Source: Inquilinus limosus DSM 16000 (lineage in GTDB: Bacteria; Pseudomonadota; Alphaproteobacteria; DSM-16000; Inquilinaceae). Taken from it: a stretch of DNA of 64,000 nt. Positions 45,530 through 54,277 of the stretch are shown here, piece by piece. Made by a program: the position numbers and the translations under genes. Position 1 is the stretch's first letter; each line of letters opens with the position of its first letter. The stretch covers positions 1 to 64,000 of the forward strand of contig NZ_AUHM01000013.1 in NCBI RefSeq assembly GCF_000423185.1. The letters are read 5' to 3'. The notes under the pieces were generated by a model that was not told where the DNA came from, did no database searches, and was given only the letters and a program-made list of their open reading frames with translations.

Positions 45530-45583
45530 TACGGTTTAATTTTCAATGAATTGCGTGGCTATCTTAAGGTGATATCATACTTC

Positions 45584-45606
45584 AGGATTCTGCTTTAATC
45601 CTTTTG
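45584..45606 (+). terminator. Terminator-like hairpin after the dehydrogenase gene
   Basis: AGGATT pairs with AATCCT across a 7-base loop and is followed by TTTTG, about 55 bases after the stop codon. Confidence 0.4.
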
Positions 45607-45677
45607 TTGTCATTAATGGAATTGACCCGGAAATCCAGAAGATGTCGACACCCTCTGGATGCCGCTCTGGGTGGCCC

Positions 45678-45708
45678 CTGGATCGCCGGGTCAAGCCCGG
45701 CGATGACA
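45678..45708. repeat. REP-like palindromic element
   Basis: ATCGCCGGG-tcaag-CCCGGCGAT is a 9-bp perfect inverted repeat within a dispersed-repeat-like wording (CCTGGATCGCCGGGTC then AAGCCCGGCGATGACAA). This repeat style is widespread in high-GC Alphaproteobacteria. Confidence 0.65.
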
Positions 45709-46145
45709 ATAGAGATCGAGTCCGGACTACGCGCGGATATCCGGGCGGCCGCGTCTCGTTTTGTAGCCGCCCAGCTCGGCGTGAGCTACAGCGAGGCAAG
45801 AGTGGCTGTCCGTTCGTGATCATCGAGGGCCAGGGCACGTACCGCTATGGGGACGATCAGCATCCGACTGCGCCGGCGACGTGCTCGGCGCGTCAGCCGG
45901 GGGTGCGGGACGGCACACCAGATCATCAAACACCGGCAGCGGTCCGTGCGCTATCTGGCGGTGCCGGGAAGGCCTCGGCGGATCGGACGGCGAGCCGGGC
46001 GGCCGGACCGGCGATGCTCTGATGTCGTATCTTATTTTCCATAATATATATTATCCGACTTTCAGATGCCCTCAGCCGAAAAGGTCGGCGCAGATCCCTC
46101 GGCGACCAACCTGCACCGGCCCCCGGCCTCACGACCAGCTGCGGC

Positions 46146-46894
46146 TCAGCGGGACAGCAGGTTCCGGACCGCCGCGACCACCTCGTCCGGCGCCTCGCGC
46201 GGCAGGAAATGCCCGATGCCGGGCAGCACCGTCCGCTCGTAACCACCGAGGAAGAACTCCTCCTTGCCGGCCGAGGTCTCCGGGAAGCGGCCCAGTCCGG
46301 ATTGTCCCAGGATGCGGCGCTGGCCTGGAACTCCTCCTCGGTGAAGCGCCAGCCGGGCGACCAACTCTCCCAGAGGTAACGGCACAGGCGGCGCCGGTCC
46401 CGGTCCACGGCCTCGCGCCCCGGGCGCATGGCGACCAGCCACTCGTACCAATAGGCCTTCACCAGCTCGTAGCTCATCTCTTCGATGGGCTTGGCGGTGG
46501 CATAGCCCGCCGCCATGGCCACCAGGCCGCGCAGCCGCTGCGGCTGCAGCGCGGCGACGGCATAGCCGGCCCGCGCGCCCCAGTCGTAGCCGACGACGAG
46601 GACGTTGCGGAGGTCGAGCCCGTCCAGAAAATCCGCCAGGTCCTGGCCCAGCGCCGCGATCGCGCCGCTGCGCATCGTGTCGGCCGACAGGAACCGTGTC
46701 GGCCCGCAGCCGCGCAGATAGGGCGCGAAGATCCGGCACCCGGCTTTCGCCAGCTGCGGCGTCACCTCGTCCCAGCAGCGGACATCGTCCGGCCAGCCAT
46801 GCACCAGCACCACCGGCGGACCGTCGGCCAGGCCGGCCGTCTCATAGGCGATCTCGAGATGCGGCGTCCGCAGGCGCTCGACCGTCATTCTCAT
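46146..46894 (-). pseudogene. Alpha/beta hydrolase (epoxide hydrolase-like), internal out-of-frame deletion
   Basis: The 5' part is a clear alpha/beta hydrolase: VVLVHGWPDDVRCWDEVTPQ, the nucleophile Asp elbow VVGYDWGARAGYAVA, then SWDNPDW near 46300. The remaining family C-terminus (EEFFLGGYERTVLPGIGHFL, PREAPDEVVAAVRNLL with the catalytic His) reads in a different frame, from about 46290 to 46146. About 50 residues that normally link these parts, including the acidic catalytic residue region, are missing. The product would be frameshifted and inactive. Its ATG 46894 overlaps the upstream stop by four bases, so it was the last gene of the operon. Confidence 0.8.
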
Positions 46895-48264
46895 GGTCTC
46901 TGTGCGGTCTGCGGCTGCGACGGCGTCACGCGCCAGACGGCGTTGCCGACATCGTCCGCCACCAGCAGCGCGCCGCGGCGGTCGATGGCGACGCCCACCG
47001 GCCGGCCCTGCGCGCGGCCGTCGGGGCTGACGAAGCCGGTCAGCACGTCGACCGACGGACCCGACGGACGGCCGCCGGAGAACGGCACGAAGATCACCTT
47101 GTAGCCGCTCAGCGGCTTGCGGTTCCACGAGCCGTGCTGGCCGACGAAGACGCCGTGGCGGAACCGCTCCGGCAGCAGCGGGCTTTCGGAAAAGGTCAGG
47201 CCGAGCGACGCCGTGTGGTTGCCGAGCGCATAGTCCGGGACGATCGCCTTCGCCACCAGATCCGGCTTCTGCGGCGACACGCGGCTGTCGACATGCTGGC
47301 CGTAATAGCTGTAGGGCCACCCGTAGAAGCCGCCCTCCTTGACCGCGGTCATGTAGTCCGGCACCAGGTCGCTGCCGAGCTCGTCGCGCTCGTTCACCAC
47401 GGTCCACAGGGCGCCCGTCTCGGGCTCCCAGGCCATGCCGTTCGGATTGCGGAGGCCGGAGGCGAAAACGCGGGACTGGCCGGTGGCCAGGTCGATCTCC
47501 AGGATCGCGGCGCGCCGCTCCTCCTGGTCCAGCCCGTTCTCCCCGACATTGCTGTTCGAGCCGACGGTGGCGTAGAGCCGCCCGCCGTCGCGGCTGGCGA
47601 TGATGTTCTTGGTCCAGTGGTGGTTGAGCGGTCCGGCGGGCAGGTCGGCGACCTTTGCGCCCGGCGCCGTGATCTCTGTCTCGCCCTCCTTGTACGGGAA
47701 GCGCAGCACCGCATCGGTGTTGGCGACGTAGAGGTCCTGGCCCACCAGCGCCATGCCGAAGGGCGAGTTCAGCCCCTGCAGGAACGCGGTCCGCGTCTCC
47801 GCCACCCCGTCGCCGTCGGTGTCGCGCAGCAGGGTGATGCGATTGGCGCTGTCGACCCCGGCGCCGGCCCAGCCCTGCACCGTCTGGTAGACCCAGCCCT
47901 TGACCCCCTTCCCTTCCTCCGGCCGCTTCGGCGCGTTGCTCTCGGCCACCAGCACGTCGCCGTTCGGCAGCACCAGGAGCCAGCGCGGGTGGTCGAGTCC
48001 CTGGGCGAAGGCGGTGACGGAGAGCCCGGCCGCCGGGGTCGGCTTGCCGCCTTCCGGCCAGCCTTCCGCCGGGGCGATGTTGACGGTCGGGACCAGGGAT
48101 GTGGTGGGCTGAGGCAGGGTCGGGCTCGGCCCGGTCGACGCCTGCTCCGGCAGCCGGGCGTCGTCGCCGGTGGTGGCGAGGAGATAGACACCGCCAACCG
48201 CGGCGGCCGCGACCACCACGACCGCCAGGAGCGTCAGGACGACGGCCCTTCCGGTCACTCTCAT
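46891..48264 (-). CDS. Sorbosone dehydrogenase family (PQQ-type sugar dehydrogenase) membrane-anchored protein
   Basis: A 457-residue six-bladed propeller protein related to L-sorbosone/soluble glucose dehydrogenases. An N-terminal helix ([20 protein letters not shown]) anchors it, facing the periplasm. Blocks: [60 protein letters not shown] (catalytic His), [20 protein letters not shown] and [13 protein letters not shown]. Likely a PQQ-dependent aldose oxidase; substrate not fixed. It lies 10 bases after the baeRF gene in a minus-strand operon led by DUF2934. Confidence 0.9.
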   Translation of the reverse strand: MRVTGRAVVLTLLAVVVVAAAAVGGVYLLATTGDDARLPEQASTGPSPTLPQPTTSLVPTVNIAPAEGWPEGGKPTPAAGLSVTAFAQGLDHPRWLLVLPNGDVLVAESNAPKRPEEGKGVKGWVYQTVQGWAGAGVDSANRITLLRDTDGDGVAETRTAFLQGLNSPFGMALVGQDLYVANTDAVLRFPYKEGETEITAPGAKVADLPAGPLNHHWTKNIIASRDGGRLYATVGSNSNVGENGLDQEERRAAILEIDLATGQSRVFASGLRNPNGMAWEPETGALWTVVNERDELGSDLVPDYMTAVKEGGFYGWPYSYYGQHVDSRVSPQKPDLVAKAIVPDYALGNHTASLGLTFSESPLLPERFRHGVFVGQHGSWNRKPLSGYKVIFVPFSGGRPSGPSVDVLTGFVSPDGRAQGRPVGVAIDRRGALLVADDVGNAVWRVTPSQPQTAQRP

Positions 48265-48274
48265 CGACCTGTCC

Positions 48275-49438
48275 TCAGTAGCGCAGCGCGGCCGCGGCCG
48301 GGACCGAGCGCGGCAGCCGGGCCCGCGGCAGGCTGAACGCGGCGCCGCCGGTCGCCAGCGTCATCACCGCCGCGAGGTTGAGCAGATCCTCCTCGCCGCC
48401 CTCCGTGCCGCTCGCCGCGGTGGTGCCGCGCGCCTCGTCGAAGCGGCCCCAGATCGTCTCGTCCTCGGCGATCAGCACGGAATCGACGCGGCCGTCGCGG
48501 GCGGCGGTCAGGATCTCCTCGAGCTTGAGCGCGGCGGTCGGCTCGCCCCGGCCGAGGCGGCCGTTGATCCGGTCGAGCACCGGCTCCGCCCTCTCCTCCT
48601 CGGTCGGCAGCAGGGCCAGGGCAGCGGCGTGCAGGTCCTCGTCGCGCATCCGCGCCGGATGGCGGTTGACGAAATCCGGCAGCAGCTCCGGCCAGGAGTT
48701 CAGGGTCCGGACCTGGCCGGCCAGCTCCGGCTCGGCCACCAGGACGACCGGGGCCGGATCGCCCGCCAAGTGCCGGCGCACCGCCTTGACGGTGTGGCGG
48801 ATGTAGTCGATCAGCTGGGTCTTGTGCAGCTCCGCCGGGCTTTCATAAGCGTGCCGCGTCGATCCGGCCGCCTCGCCGGCGCTGCCGCGGCCCGGTTGAT
48901 TGGCCTGGCGCGTGACCTCGGCCTCGGTCTCCGCCACCACTTCGCTCAGCGAATGCGGCAGGCCGGGCGGCGTGATGTCGCGCCAGGCTTCGCGCGTCGC
49001 CGCCAGCAGCCGCGTCCCGCCCGCGCTCATCGCCAGGATGTGGAAGCGCTCGCCGGGGCCGAGCCGATCGAGGATCGGGCGCAGCAGGAAACGGTGGCCG
49101 ATCGCGCTCATATCCTGCGGCGGCGCCTCGCCGAGCGGCAGGGTCAGGGCCCGGTCCTCCGCCACGAACAGCGCGAAGCCGGGGTCGAGCGCGGCGAAAT
49201 CGGCGTCGGACAGGGACTGCGCGCCGGCCGCCAGCAGCGCCTGCCGGCGCTCCGGCTTCAGGTCGCGGCTCTGCAGCCGTTGCTCCAGCGCCTCTCGCAG
49301 ATGCTGGGCCTTGGCGCCGCTGCCGCCAATGGCGCGCTTCACCGGCTCGGTGGCGACGTAGAGGGTGACTGCGGGATCATGCGCGGCCAGGAGCCATTCG
49401 CGATCCCCGGGGGTGATGGCGGCTGTCATCTGCGGCAT
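48275..49438 (-). CDS. baeRF-family protein (archaeo-eukaryotic release factor-like)
   Basis: A 387-residue protein with the layout of bacterial release-factor-like (baeRF) proteins: VTLYVATEP strand at the N-terminus, [40 protein letters not shown], then an eRF1 domain 3-like C-terminal half with [18 protein letters not shown]. Family members are thought to act on stalled or dormant ribosomes, but none of the class shown here is biochemically settled. It sits between DUF2934 and a sugar dehydrogenase in a stress-type operon. Confidence 0.75.
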   Translation of the reverse strand: MPQMTAAITPGDREWLLAAHDPAVTLYVATEPVKRAIGGSGAKAQHLREALEQRLQSRDLKPERRQALLAAGAQSLSDADFAALDPGFALFVAEDRALTLPLGEAPPQDMSAIGHRFLLRPILDRLGPGERFHILAMSAGGTRLLAATREAWRDITPPGLPHSLSEVVAETEAEVTRQANQPGRGSAGEAAGSTRHAYESPAELHKTQLIDYIRHTVKAVRRHLAGDPAPVVLVAEPELAGQVRTLNSWPELLPDFVNRHPARMRDEDLHAAALALLPTEEERAEPVLDRINGRLGRGEPTAALKLEEILTAARDGRVDSVLIAEDETIWGRFDEARGTTAASGTEGGEEDLLNLAAVMTLATGGAAFSLPRARLPRSVPAAAALRY

Positions 49439-49468
49439 GTCGGGCGTCCTCTGAGGATGGGCGTCGGT

Positions 49469-49771
49469 TCAATCGGAACGGTCGCCCTTCCGTTTCGGGT
49501 AGTCCGGGCGCTCCGCCTGGTCGGCCCGTCCGCGCCCCGGCAGGTCGCCCAGGCTCTCCACCGCCTCGATCGGCTCGACCGGCTCGTCGCGGACAGCCTC
49601 CTCGCCTTCCGTCGCCACGGGGTTGGGCCGGGTGGCGTCACGCTGGCTGTCCTCGATGGCGATCAGCTCCCGCGCCATCTCCCAATGCGCCTCCTCCCGA
49701 CCGGAGGGGCAGCCTTCCTCGAGCCAGATGCGGTGGGCGCGTTCGCGGATGCGCCGTTCCAGATCGTCCAT
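49469..49771 (-). CDS. DUF2934 domain-containing protein
   Basis: A 100-residue protein. The N-terminal half is the DUF2934 motif RIRERAHRIWLEEGCPSGRE with HWEMARELIAIED. The C-terminal half is acidic, Pro-rich and probably disordered. DUF2934 genes are common in alphaproteobacterial stress regulons; function unknown. I chose ATG 49771. An exact EcfG-type promoter lies 37 bases upstream, so this is probably the first gene of a stress operon continuing into baeRF, the sorbosone-type dehydrogenase and the broken hydrolase. Confidence 0.88.
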   Translation of the reverse strand: MDDLERRIRERAHRIWLEEGCPSGREEAHWEMARELIAIEDSQRDATRPNPVATEGEEAVRDEPVEPIEAVESLGDLPGRGRADQAERPDYPKRKGDRSD

Positions 49772-49807
49772 GGCGGGTCTCCCGGGCAAAGCCCTTCTGC
49801 CAAGGCG

Positions 49808-49833
49808 AACGGGCGCCGGAGAGAGGAGGTTCC
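49808..49833 (-). promoter_or_regulatory. EcfG-type general-stress promoter (exact)
   Basis: On the minus strand GGAAC (49829–49833), 17 bases, CGTT (49808–49811). Matches the alphaproteobacterial general-stress consensus exactly. The DUF2934 ATG is 37 bases downstream. Confidence 0.8.
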
Positions 49834-49851
49834 GGCCTCCGGGGTGCGGCG

Positions 49852-51834
49852 TCACCCGGTCAGGCGATCCAGCGGCAGGTCCATCCGGACGGTCAGACCC
49901 TCGCCGCCCCAGCGCCGCGTGATCCGGCCCTGAAGCTGGCCGTCGACGGTGCCGTCGATCAGCCAGGCGCCGAACCCCCCGCCACTGCCGGGAGCGCCGG
50001 AGACCGGCGGCCCGCCGCGTTCCGCCCAGGACAGCGACAGCGTGGCGTCCTCGACCGTCCAGTCGACGGCGATGCTGCCCGAGGCGGTGGACAAGGCGCC
50101 ATATTTGGCCGCATTGGTCGCCAGCTCGTGCAGCAGCAGGGCCAGGCTGGTCACGGCATGGCCGCCGATGGCCACCTCCGGCCCCGCGATCTCGACGCGT
50201 CCGTCGCCGTGCTCCTCATAGGGCAGGACGATGGTGCGTATCAGCGCCTCCAGCGTGGTCGGCGTCGCCACCTGTTCCCGCTTCAGGTCCGGCAGGGTCA
50301 GCTCATGGGCGCGGGCCAGGGCGCCGAGCCGGTTCCGCACCTGTTCGGCCAGATCCTCCGGCGACCGCGCGTTCCGGGTGCTCAGGGTGATGACGGCGCC
50401 GGCCAGGGCGAACAGGTTCTTCACCCTGTGGTTCATCTCCCGCAGCAGCAGGATCTGGCGTTCCTGCGCCCGCTTCCGCTCAGTGATGTCGCGGGCGATC
50501 TTCGAGGCGCCGACGATCTGGCCCTTCCGGTTGCGGACCGGCGAGATCGTCAGCGAGATCTCGACCAGGCTGCCGTCCTTGCGGCGGCGGATGGTCTCGA
50601 AAGGCTCGATCCGTTCACCCCGCCGGATGCGGGCCAGGATCTCGGTCTCCTCGTCCAGCCGGTCCTCCGGGATCACCATCGTGATCGGCCGGCCGATCGC
50701 CTCCCCGGCGGTGTAGCCGAACAGCCGCTCGGCACCCCGGTTCCAGCTCGCGATGACGCCGTTCAGATCCTTCGCCACGATCGCGTCCTCGGAGGATTCC
50801 ACGATCGCGGCCAGCCGCTGCGCCGCCTGCTCGCCGCGGGTGCGCTCCTCGGCCTCGACCCGCGCCGCCTGCAGCAGCCGCGCATTGTCGATGGCGACGG
50901 CGGCGTGGCTGGCGATGGCGGCGACGAGCCCCTCGGCCTCGGCCGTGAAGACGCCCGGCCGGTCATGGCCGAAGAACAGCCCGCCATGCACCGCGCCGGT
51001 GCGCGAGACCACGGGCACCGCCAGGTAGCTGACCACCGGCAGGTGGCCCTTCGGTGCGCCGAAGTGAGGGACGTTCCAGCCGTAGCGCGGATCGGTCCGG
51101 ATATCGTCCGACCGGACGATGCCGGCGCCGCGGAAGGTCGGCTCGAACAGCGCCGTGTTGCGCGGCAGGCCGAGCGTCTCGAACGCCTCCCGCGACGCGC
51201 CCGAGAGGGTGTAAAGCTGGTAGCGCTCCCCCTGCTCGTCGGTGACATTGTGGAAGAAGGCGCCGAACCTGGCGCCGCTCAGCTCGGTCGCCGCATCGGT
51301 CACGGTCTGGACGATGCGCTCCAGATCGAGATCGCGCGCGATGCTGTGCGCGACGCGGTTCAGGGTCTCGAGACGGCGGGTCTGGGCACGCTGGGCTTCC
51401 TGCCGCTCCGAGATGTCGACCAGCATGTTCACCGCACCGACCAGGCGGCCGGACGCGTCGAACAGCGGTGTCGGATACGGAATGAAGGGGACGCGGGTGC
51501 CGTCGGGGCGCTCGGCCACCGCTTCCATGCCCCGGATCGCCCGCCCCTGCTGCAGCGCCAGGGCCATCGGGCACTGGTCGTGCGGCAGCGGCGTGCCGTC
51601 GGGCCAATAGAGCTTCCAGGAGCCGCAGAACTCGCTCTTGCCCAGCTCCGGGCGGCAGCCCCACAGCTCCGCCGCGGCCTCGTTGTAGAAGGTGATGCGC
51701 CCCGCGGCGTCGGTCATGTAGATCGCGGCCGGCAGCGCCTGCAGGATCTCCTGCGCTGTCCTTTCCTCGGGCGAAGGTGGCGGCACGGTCCGCCGTTGTG
51801 CCGCAGGCGATCCGCCCCGGATGCTGCCGTTCAT
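49852..51834 (-). CDS. PAS–GAF–PAS sensor HWE histidine kinase
   Basis: A 660-residue cytoplasmic sensor kinase with no membrane segment. Domains: PAS (residues about 30–145, ending in LVGAVNMLVDISERQEAQ), GAF (about 155–325), PAS (about 345–465, AIVAKDLNGVIASWNRGAER), then an HWE kinase. The phospho-acceptor is in LLLREMNHRVKNLFALAGAV. The HWE-family N box is LLHELATNAAKYGALS and the WxE motif is SLSWAERGGPP. HWE/HisKA_2 kinases often feed the PhyR general-stress pathway. It is divergent from the Crp–receiver fusion and next to several stress-promoter genes. Confidence 0.93.
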   Translation of the reverse strand: MNGSIRGGSPAAQRRTVPPPSPEERTAQEILQALPAAIYMTDAAGRITFYNEAAAELWGCRPELGKSEFCGSWKLYWPDGTPLPHDQCPMALALQQGRAIRGMEAVAERPDGTRVPFIPYPTPLFDASGRLVGAVNMLVDISERQEAQRAQTRRLETLNRVAHSIARDLDLERIVQTVTDAATELSGARFGAFFHNVTDEQGERYQLYTLSGASREAFETLGLPRNTALFEPTFRGAGIVRSDDIRTDPRYGWNVPHFGAPKGHLPVVSYLAVPVVSRTGAVHGGLFFGHDRPGVFTAEAEGLVAAIASHAAVAIDNARLLQAARVEAEERTRGEQAAQRLAAIVESSEDAIVAKDLNGVIASWNRGAERLFGYTAGEAIGRPITMVIPEDRLDEETEILARIRRGERIEPFETIRRRKDGSLVEISLTISPVRNRKGQIVGASKIARDITERKRAQERQILLLREMNHRVKNLFALAGAVITLSTRNARSPEDLAEQVRNRLGALARAHELTLPDLKREQVATPTTLEALIRTIVLPYEEHGDGRVEIAGPEVAIGGHAVTSLALLLHELATNAAKYGALSTASGSIAVDWTVEDATLSLSWAERGGPPVSGAPGSGGGFGAWLIDGTVDGQLQGRITRRWGGEGLTVRMDLPLDRLTG

Positions 51835-52176
51835 CAGGTGCCCCTTCTAAGAATGTTAATCCGCCAGCGCCGGAGCCGAAGGCAGGACAAGGGGCCGCAT
51901 GAGACCAGCCGGCCGCAGAACCTGAACTCTAGCCGCCTGTTACGGAACCCTCAACATTGAAGCGAGGTGACGTCCGCAGAAAGTCGGCCCGTCCTTTCCC
52001 ACGAGCTGCCGATGAACTCGATCCAGAAATATCATTTGATTATTTTCCTCGATCGATCTGTCCATTTCGGAATCCGCTGCTCGCCGACGATCTCCGGGAA
52101 CCACAGACGGCGGGGAACTTGCGTGGCTTGAGCACGTTTTAAAATGGACGACGACAGATCAGAGCGGAGCTGCACG
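51835..52176. other. Divergent promoter region between HWE kinase and Crp–receiver gene
   Basis: No gene. It contains the exact stress promoter at 52114–52138 and an AT-rich patch at 51985–52085. No matching stress element faces the kinase gene. A GGAAC at about 51944 lacks a CGTT at the right spacing. Confidence 0.5.
52114..52138 (+). promoter_or_regulatory. EcfG-type general-stress promoter (exact)
   Basis: GGAAC (52114–52118), 16 bases, CGTT (52135–52138): exact consensus upstream of the Crp–receiver gene. Transcription would begin at about 52145, so the ATG at 52144 is unlikely as the start codon. Confidence 0.8.
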
Positions 52177-53358
52177 ATGCCATTCCGAGTGGCCGCATCC
52201 CCTGATCGGCCCGGTTCGTTGCGGCCTTTGGACCTGCGGTCGGGCCGGCGGCAGGACGAGCGCATGTCCGCGCGCCCGCAACTCGATCTTCTCGACCCGG
52301 AGATCAAGGGCCGCTTCGCCGGCGCCGAGCAGCGCCGCCTGGCGAAGGGCGACCGGACGGACTGGGGCGAGCGTGATTGCCTTCATCTCGTCAGGTCCGG
52401 CTGGCTGGCCCAGTTCCGCACGCTGACCGATGGCCGGCGGCACATCCTCCGTTTCCTGATGCCCGGCGATCTGGTCGGCGTCTCGTCGCAATTCTCCGGA
52501 TCGGCGCCCGCCCCGGCCGTCGCCCTGACCGACACGCGGGTCGCGACGGCCCCAGTCGCGGATCTGATCGACCAGTCGGATGCCGGCCTTCGCCAGTTCT
52601 GCGTCATCCTGGCGCTGGAGAATGCCCAGGCGCACGAGACCCTGCTGTCGTTCGGATGCCTCGACGCCGACGAGCGGCTCGCCTCGATGCTGCTGGGGCT
52701 GTTCGAGCGGGCCGCGGCCAGGGATCTCGTCAGCGACCGCGGCCTGCGGCTGCCGCTGACCCAGCAGGATCTGGCCGACGCCCTGGGGATCTCCCCGGTC
52801 CACACCAACCGGATGGTGATGAAGCTGCAGCGCGCCGGCCTGATCCGCCTGAAGAACGAATGGCTGCAGATCCTCGACGGCCCGGGGCTGGAGGCGATCG
52901 CGAAATGGCCACGGCCGATGGCCTGGACAGGCAGGCCCGACAAGGCGGCCGAACCGCTGTCCCGGGACATCCACCTGCCGGCCCGGCGTGGCGCTGCCCC
53001 CAAGCCCGCACGCACGACCAAGCGCATCCTGGTCGTCGAAGACGACCAGTTCCTGGCCCTGCATCTTCAGGCCATCATCCGCTCGCTCGGCTTCGAGGTC
53101 ATCGGCCCGGCCGACTCTCTCGAGAGGGGCCTGCGGCTGGCCGAGGCCGACGATCTCGACGCCGCCGTCCTGGATGTGCGGCTCGACCGGGGCCAGCGGG
53201 TCTTCCCGGTGGTGCGGACCCTGCAGCGGCGCAGCATCCCCTTCTCCTTCGTCACCGGCTACAGCGACCCCGAGGTCGAGCGGTTCCACGCGCCGGTCAT
53301 CCGCAAGCCGGTCGAGACCGGCAGCGTGGCCGCGGTGATCGAGCGGCTGATCCATTAG
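52177..53358 (+). CDS. Crp/Fnr-type regulator fused to a C-terminal response-regulator receiver domain
   Basis: A 393-residue protein. Residues about 40–150 are a cNMP-binding-like sensor barrel (LRFLMPGDLVGVSSQFSG). Residues about 190–250 are a Crp-type winged helix-turn-helix (LPLTQQDLADALGISPVHTN). Residues about 282–393 are a receiver domain with acidic pocket ILVVEDDQFLALHLQAI, phospho-acceptor in AAVLDVRL (Asp333), and Lys in IRKPVETG. Most Crp proteins end at the helix-turn-helix. The start choice rests on the promoter at 52114–52138 and on GGAG 7 bases before ATG 52177; ATG 52264 is also possible. It is divergent from the HWE kinase, a plausible partner. Confidence 0.9.
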   Translation: MPFRVAASPDRPGSLRPLDLRSGRRQDERMSARPQLDLLDPEIKGRFAGAEQRRLAKGDRTDWGERDCLHLVRSGWLAQFRTLTDGRRHILRFLMPGDLVGVSSQFSGSAPAPAVALTDTRVATAPVADLIDQSDAGLRQFCVILALENAQAHETLLSFGCLDADERLASMLLGLFERAAARDLVSDRGLRLPLTQQDLADALGISPVHTNRMVMKLQRAGLIRLKNEWLQILDGPGLEAIAKWPRPMAWTGRPDKAAEPLSRDIHLPARRGAAPKPARTTKRILVVEDDQFLALHLQAIIRSLGFEVIGPADSLERGLRLAEADDLDAAVLDVRLDRGQRVFPVVRTLQRRSIPFSFVTGYSDPEVERFHAPVIRKPVETGSVAAVIERLIH

Positions 53359-53361
53359 CCC

Positions 53362-53389
53362 GGGCCTGCCGCGCCGCTGCGGCAGGCCC
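53362..53389. terminator. Bidirectional stem-loop terminator
   Basis: GGGCCTGCCGC / GCGGCAGGCCC, an 11-bp perfect stem with a 6-base loop, separates the convergent Crp–receiver and DUF4142 genes. Confidence 0.75.
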
Positions 53390-53396
53390 TCTGCGC

Positions 53397-53948
53397 TCAG
53401 CGCAAGCCGGACAGGATGGTCCGCGCCTCGTCGAGATGGCGCTGGACGATCGGCGTCAGCTCCATCGCCACCGCCTTCAGATTGGGGTCGCCGCCGGAGT
53501 CGCCATAGCTCTGCTGCAGCTTCAGCGCCTCCTCGTGGCCCTCGACCTGCCCTTCCATGTACAGGCGGTCGAAATCGGCGCGCGACGCCGAGCTCAGGGC
53601 GGCCAGCTTCTCCTGATGCTGGGGATCGAGCTCGGTCGGCAGCCGGATCGACAGGTTCGATGCGGCGACGGCGTTGCGGATCTTGCCGGTGGATTCGGTG
53701 TGGGCCCGCACCATCATCCGGGCGAAGTCGCGGACCTCGCTGCTGCGGGCCCGCCGGGTCGCGACCTTGCCGGCCTCGACCTCGAACAGGTCGCTCATCC
53801 CGGCGGTCTGCACGTAATTGGCCGGATCGATCTGCGGCGTCGGCGCCAGCGACGCGAGCATCTGCGCCGGCTCGCTGTCGCGACTGCAGCCCCCGAGCGC
53901 GAGCGAACATGCGATCGCCGCCGCGGAGAACGCAAGGACGGCCCTCAT
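53397..53948 (-). CDS. DUF4142 domain-containing lipoprotein
   Basis: A 183-residue protein with a lipoprotein signal ending in LALGGC. The mature part is the DUF4142 four-helix ferritin-like domain (AGMSDLFEVEAGKVATRRAR; VRDFARMMVRAHTESTGKIR; YMEGQVEGHEEALKLQQSYG). Members are often induced by osmotic or general stress; function unknown. A near-consensus stress promoter lies 39 bases before ATG 53948, back to back with one for DUF3008. Confidence 0.9.
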   Translation of the reverse strand: MRAVLAFSAAAIACSLALGGCSRDSEPAQMLASLAPTPQIDPANYVQTAGMSDLFEVEAGKVATRRARSSEVRDFARMMVRAHTESTGKIRNAVAASNLSIRLPTELDPQHQEKLAALSSASRADFDRLYMEGQVEGHEEALKLQQSYGDSGGDPNLKAVAMELTPIVQRHLDEARTILSGLR

Positions 53949-53986
53949 GGCAAATCTCCCTGTCTGGGACGGGAAAGTACGATTGC

Positions 53987-54012
53987 AACAGGAGGACGGC
54001 GTCAGGCGTTCC
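53987..54012 (-). promoter_or_regulatory. EcfG-type promoter candidate (one mismatch)
   Basis: Minus strand GGAAC (54008–54012), 17 bases, TGTT (53987–53990), one base from consensus, 39 bases before the DUF4142 start. Confidence 0.6.
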
Positions 54013-54016
54013 GAGC

Positions 54017-54042
54017 GGAACCGGCCGGCGCGGCGGTCCGTT
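54017..54042 (+). promoter_or_regulatory. EcfG-type general-stress promoter (exact)
   Basis: GGAAC (54017–54021), 17 bases, CGTT (54039–54042), 36 bases before the DUF3008 start. Confidence 0.8.
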
Positions 54043-54077
54043 CCCGTTGCAGGCAGCCACAACCGTGGAGGCAGATC

Positions 54078-54266
54078 ATGCCGGCGAAATCGAAGGCGCA
54101 GCAGAAGGCGGCCGGCGCGGCCCTGGCCGCCAAGCGCGGCGAGCAGAAGGTCAGTGACCTGAAAGGCCCGGCGAAGTCGATGTACAAGTCGATGAGCGAG
54201 AAGCAGCTCGACGACATGGCTTCGACCAAGCGCAAGGGCAAGCCCGAGCACGCCGACAAGAGCTGA
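54078..54266 (+). CDS. DUF3008 family small protein
   Basis: A 62-residue, Lys/Ala-rich protein: MPAKSKAQQKAAGAALAAKR, then a conserved KSMSEKQLDDMASTKRKGKP and an EHADKS tail. DUF3008 members are tiny, highly expressed proteins linked to stress regulons in Alphaproteobacteria; function unknown. GGAGG is 9 bases before the ATG. An exact stress promoter is upstream. Confidence 0.88.
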   Translation: MPAKSKAQQKAAGAALAAKRGEQKVSDLKGPAKSMYKSMSEKQLDDMASTKRKGKPEHADKS

Positions 54267-54277
54267 CGGGCGGCGCC

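Larger units (their letters stand above)
45530..46145. other. Long intergenic region with repeat elements
   Basis: No gene supported. AT-rich ends (45530–45620 and 46020–46075) flank a REP-like palindrome and an Arg-rich frame with no family match. A terminator-like hairpin follows the dehydrogenase gene. Confidence 0.45.

Noticed and set aside
51941-51970. GGAAC at about 51944 as a second stress promoter
   Set aside because: No CGTT or one-mismatch version at 16–17 bases; the site at 52114 is exact.
54267-54277. GGGC-ggc-GCCC hairpin as a terminator between DUF3008 and the small protein
   Set aside because: Only a 4-bp stem in a GC-rich background; too weak to claim.
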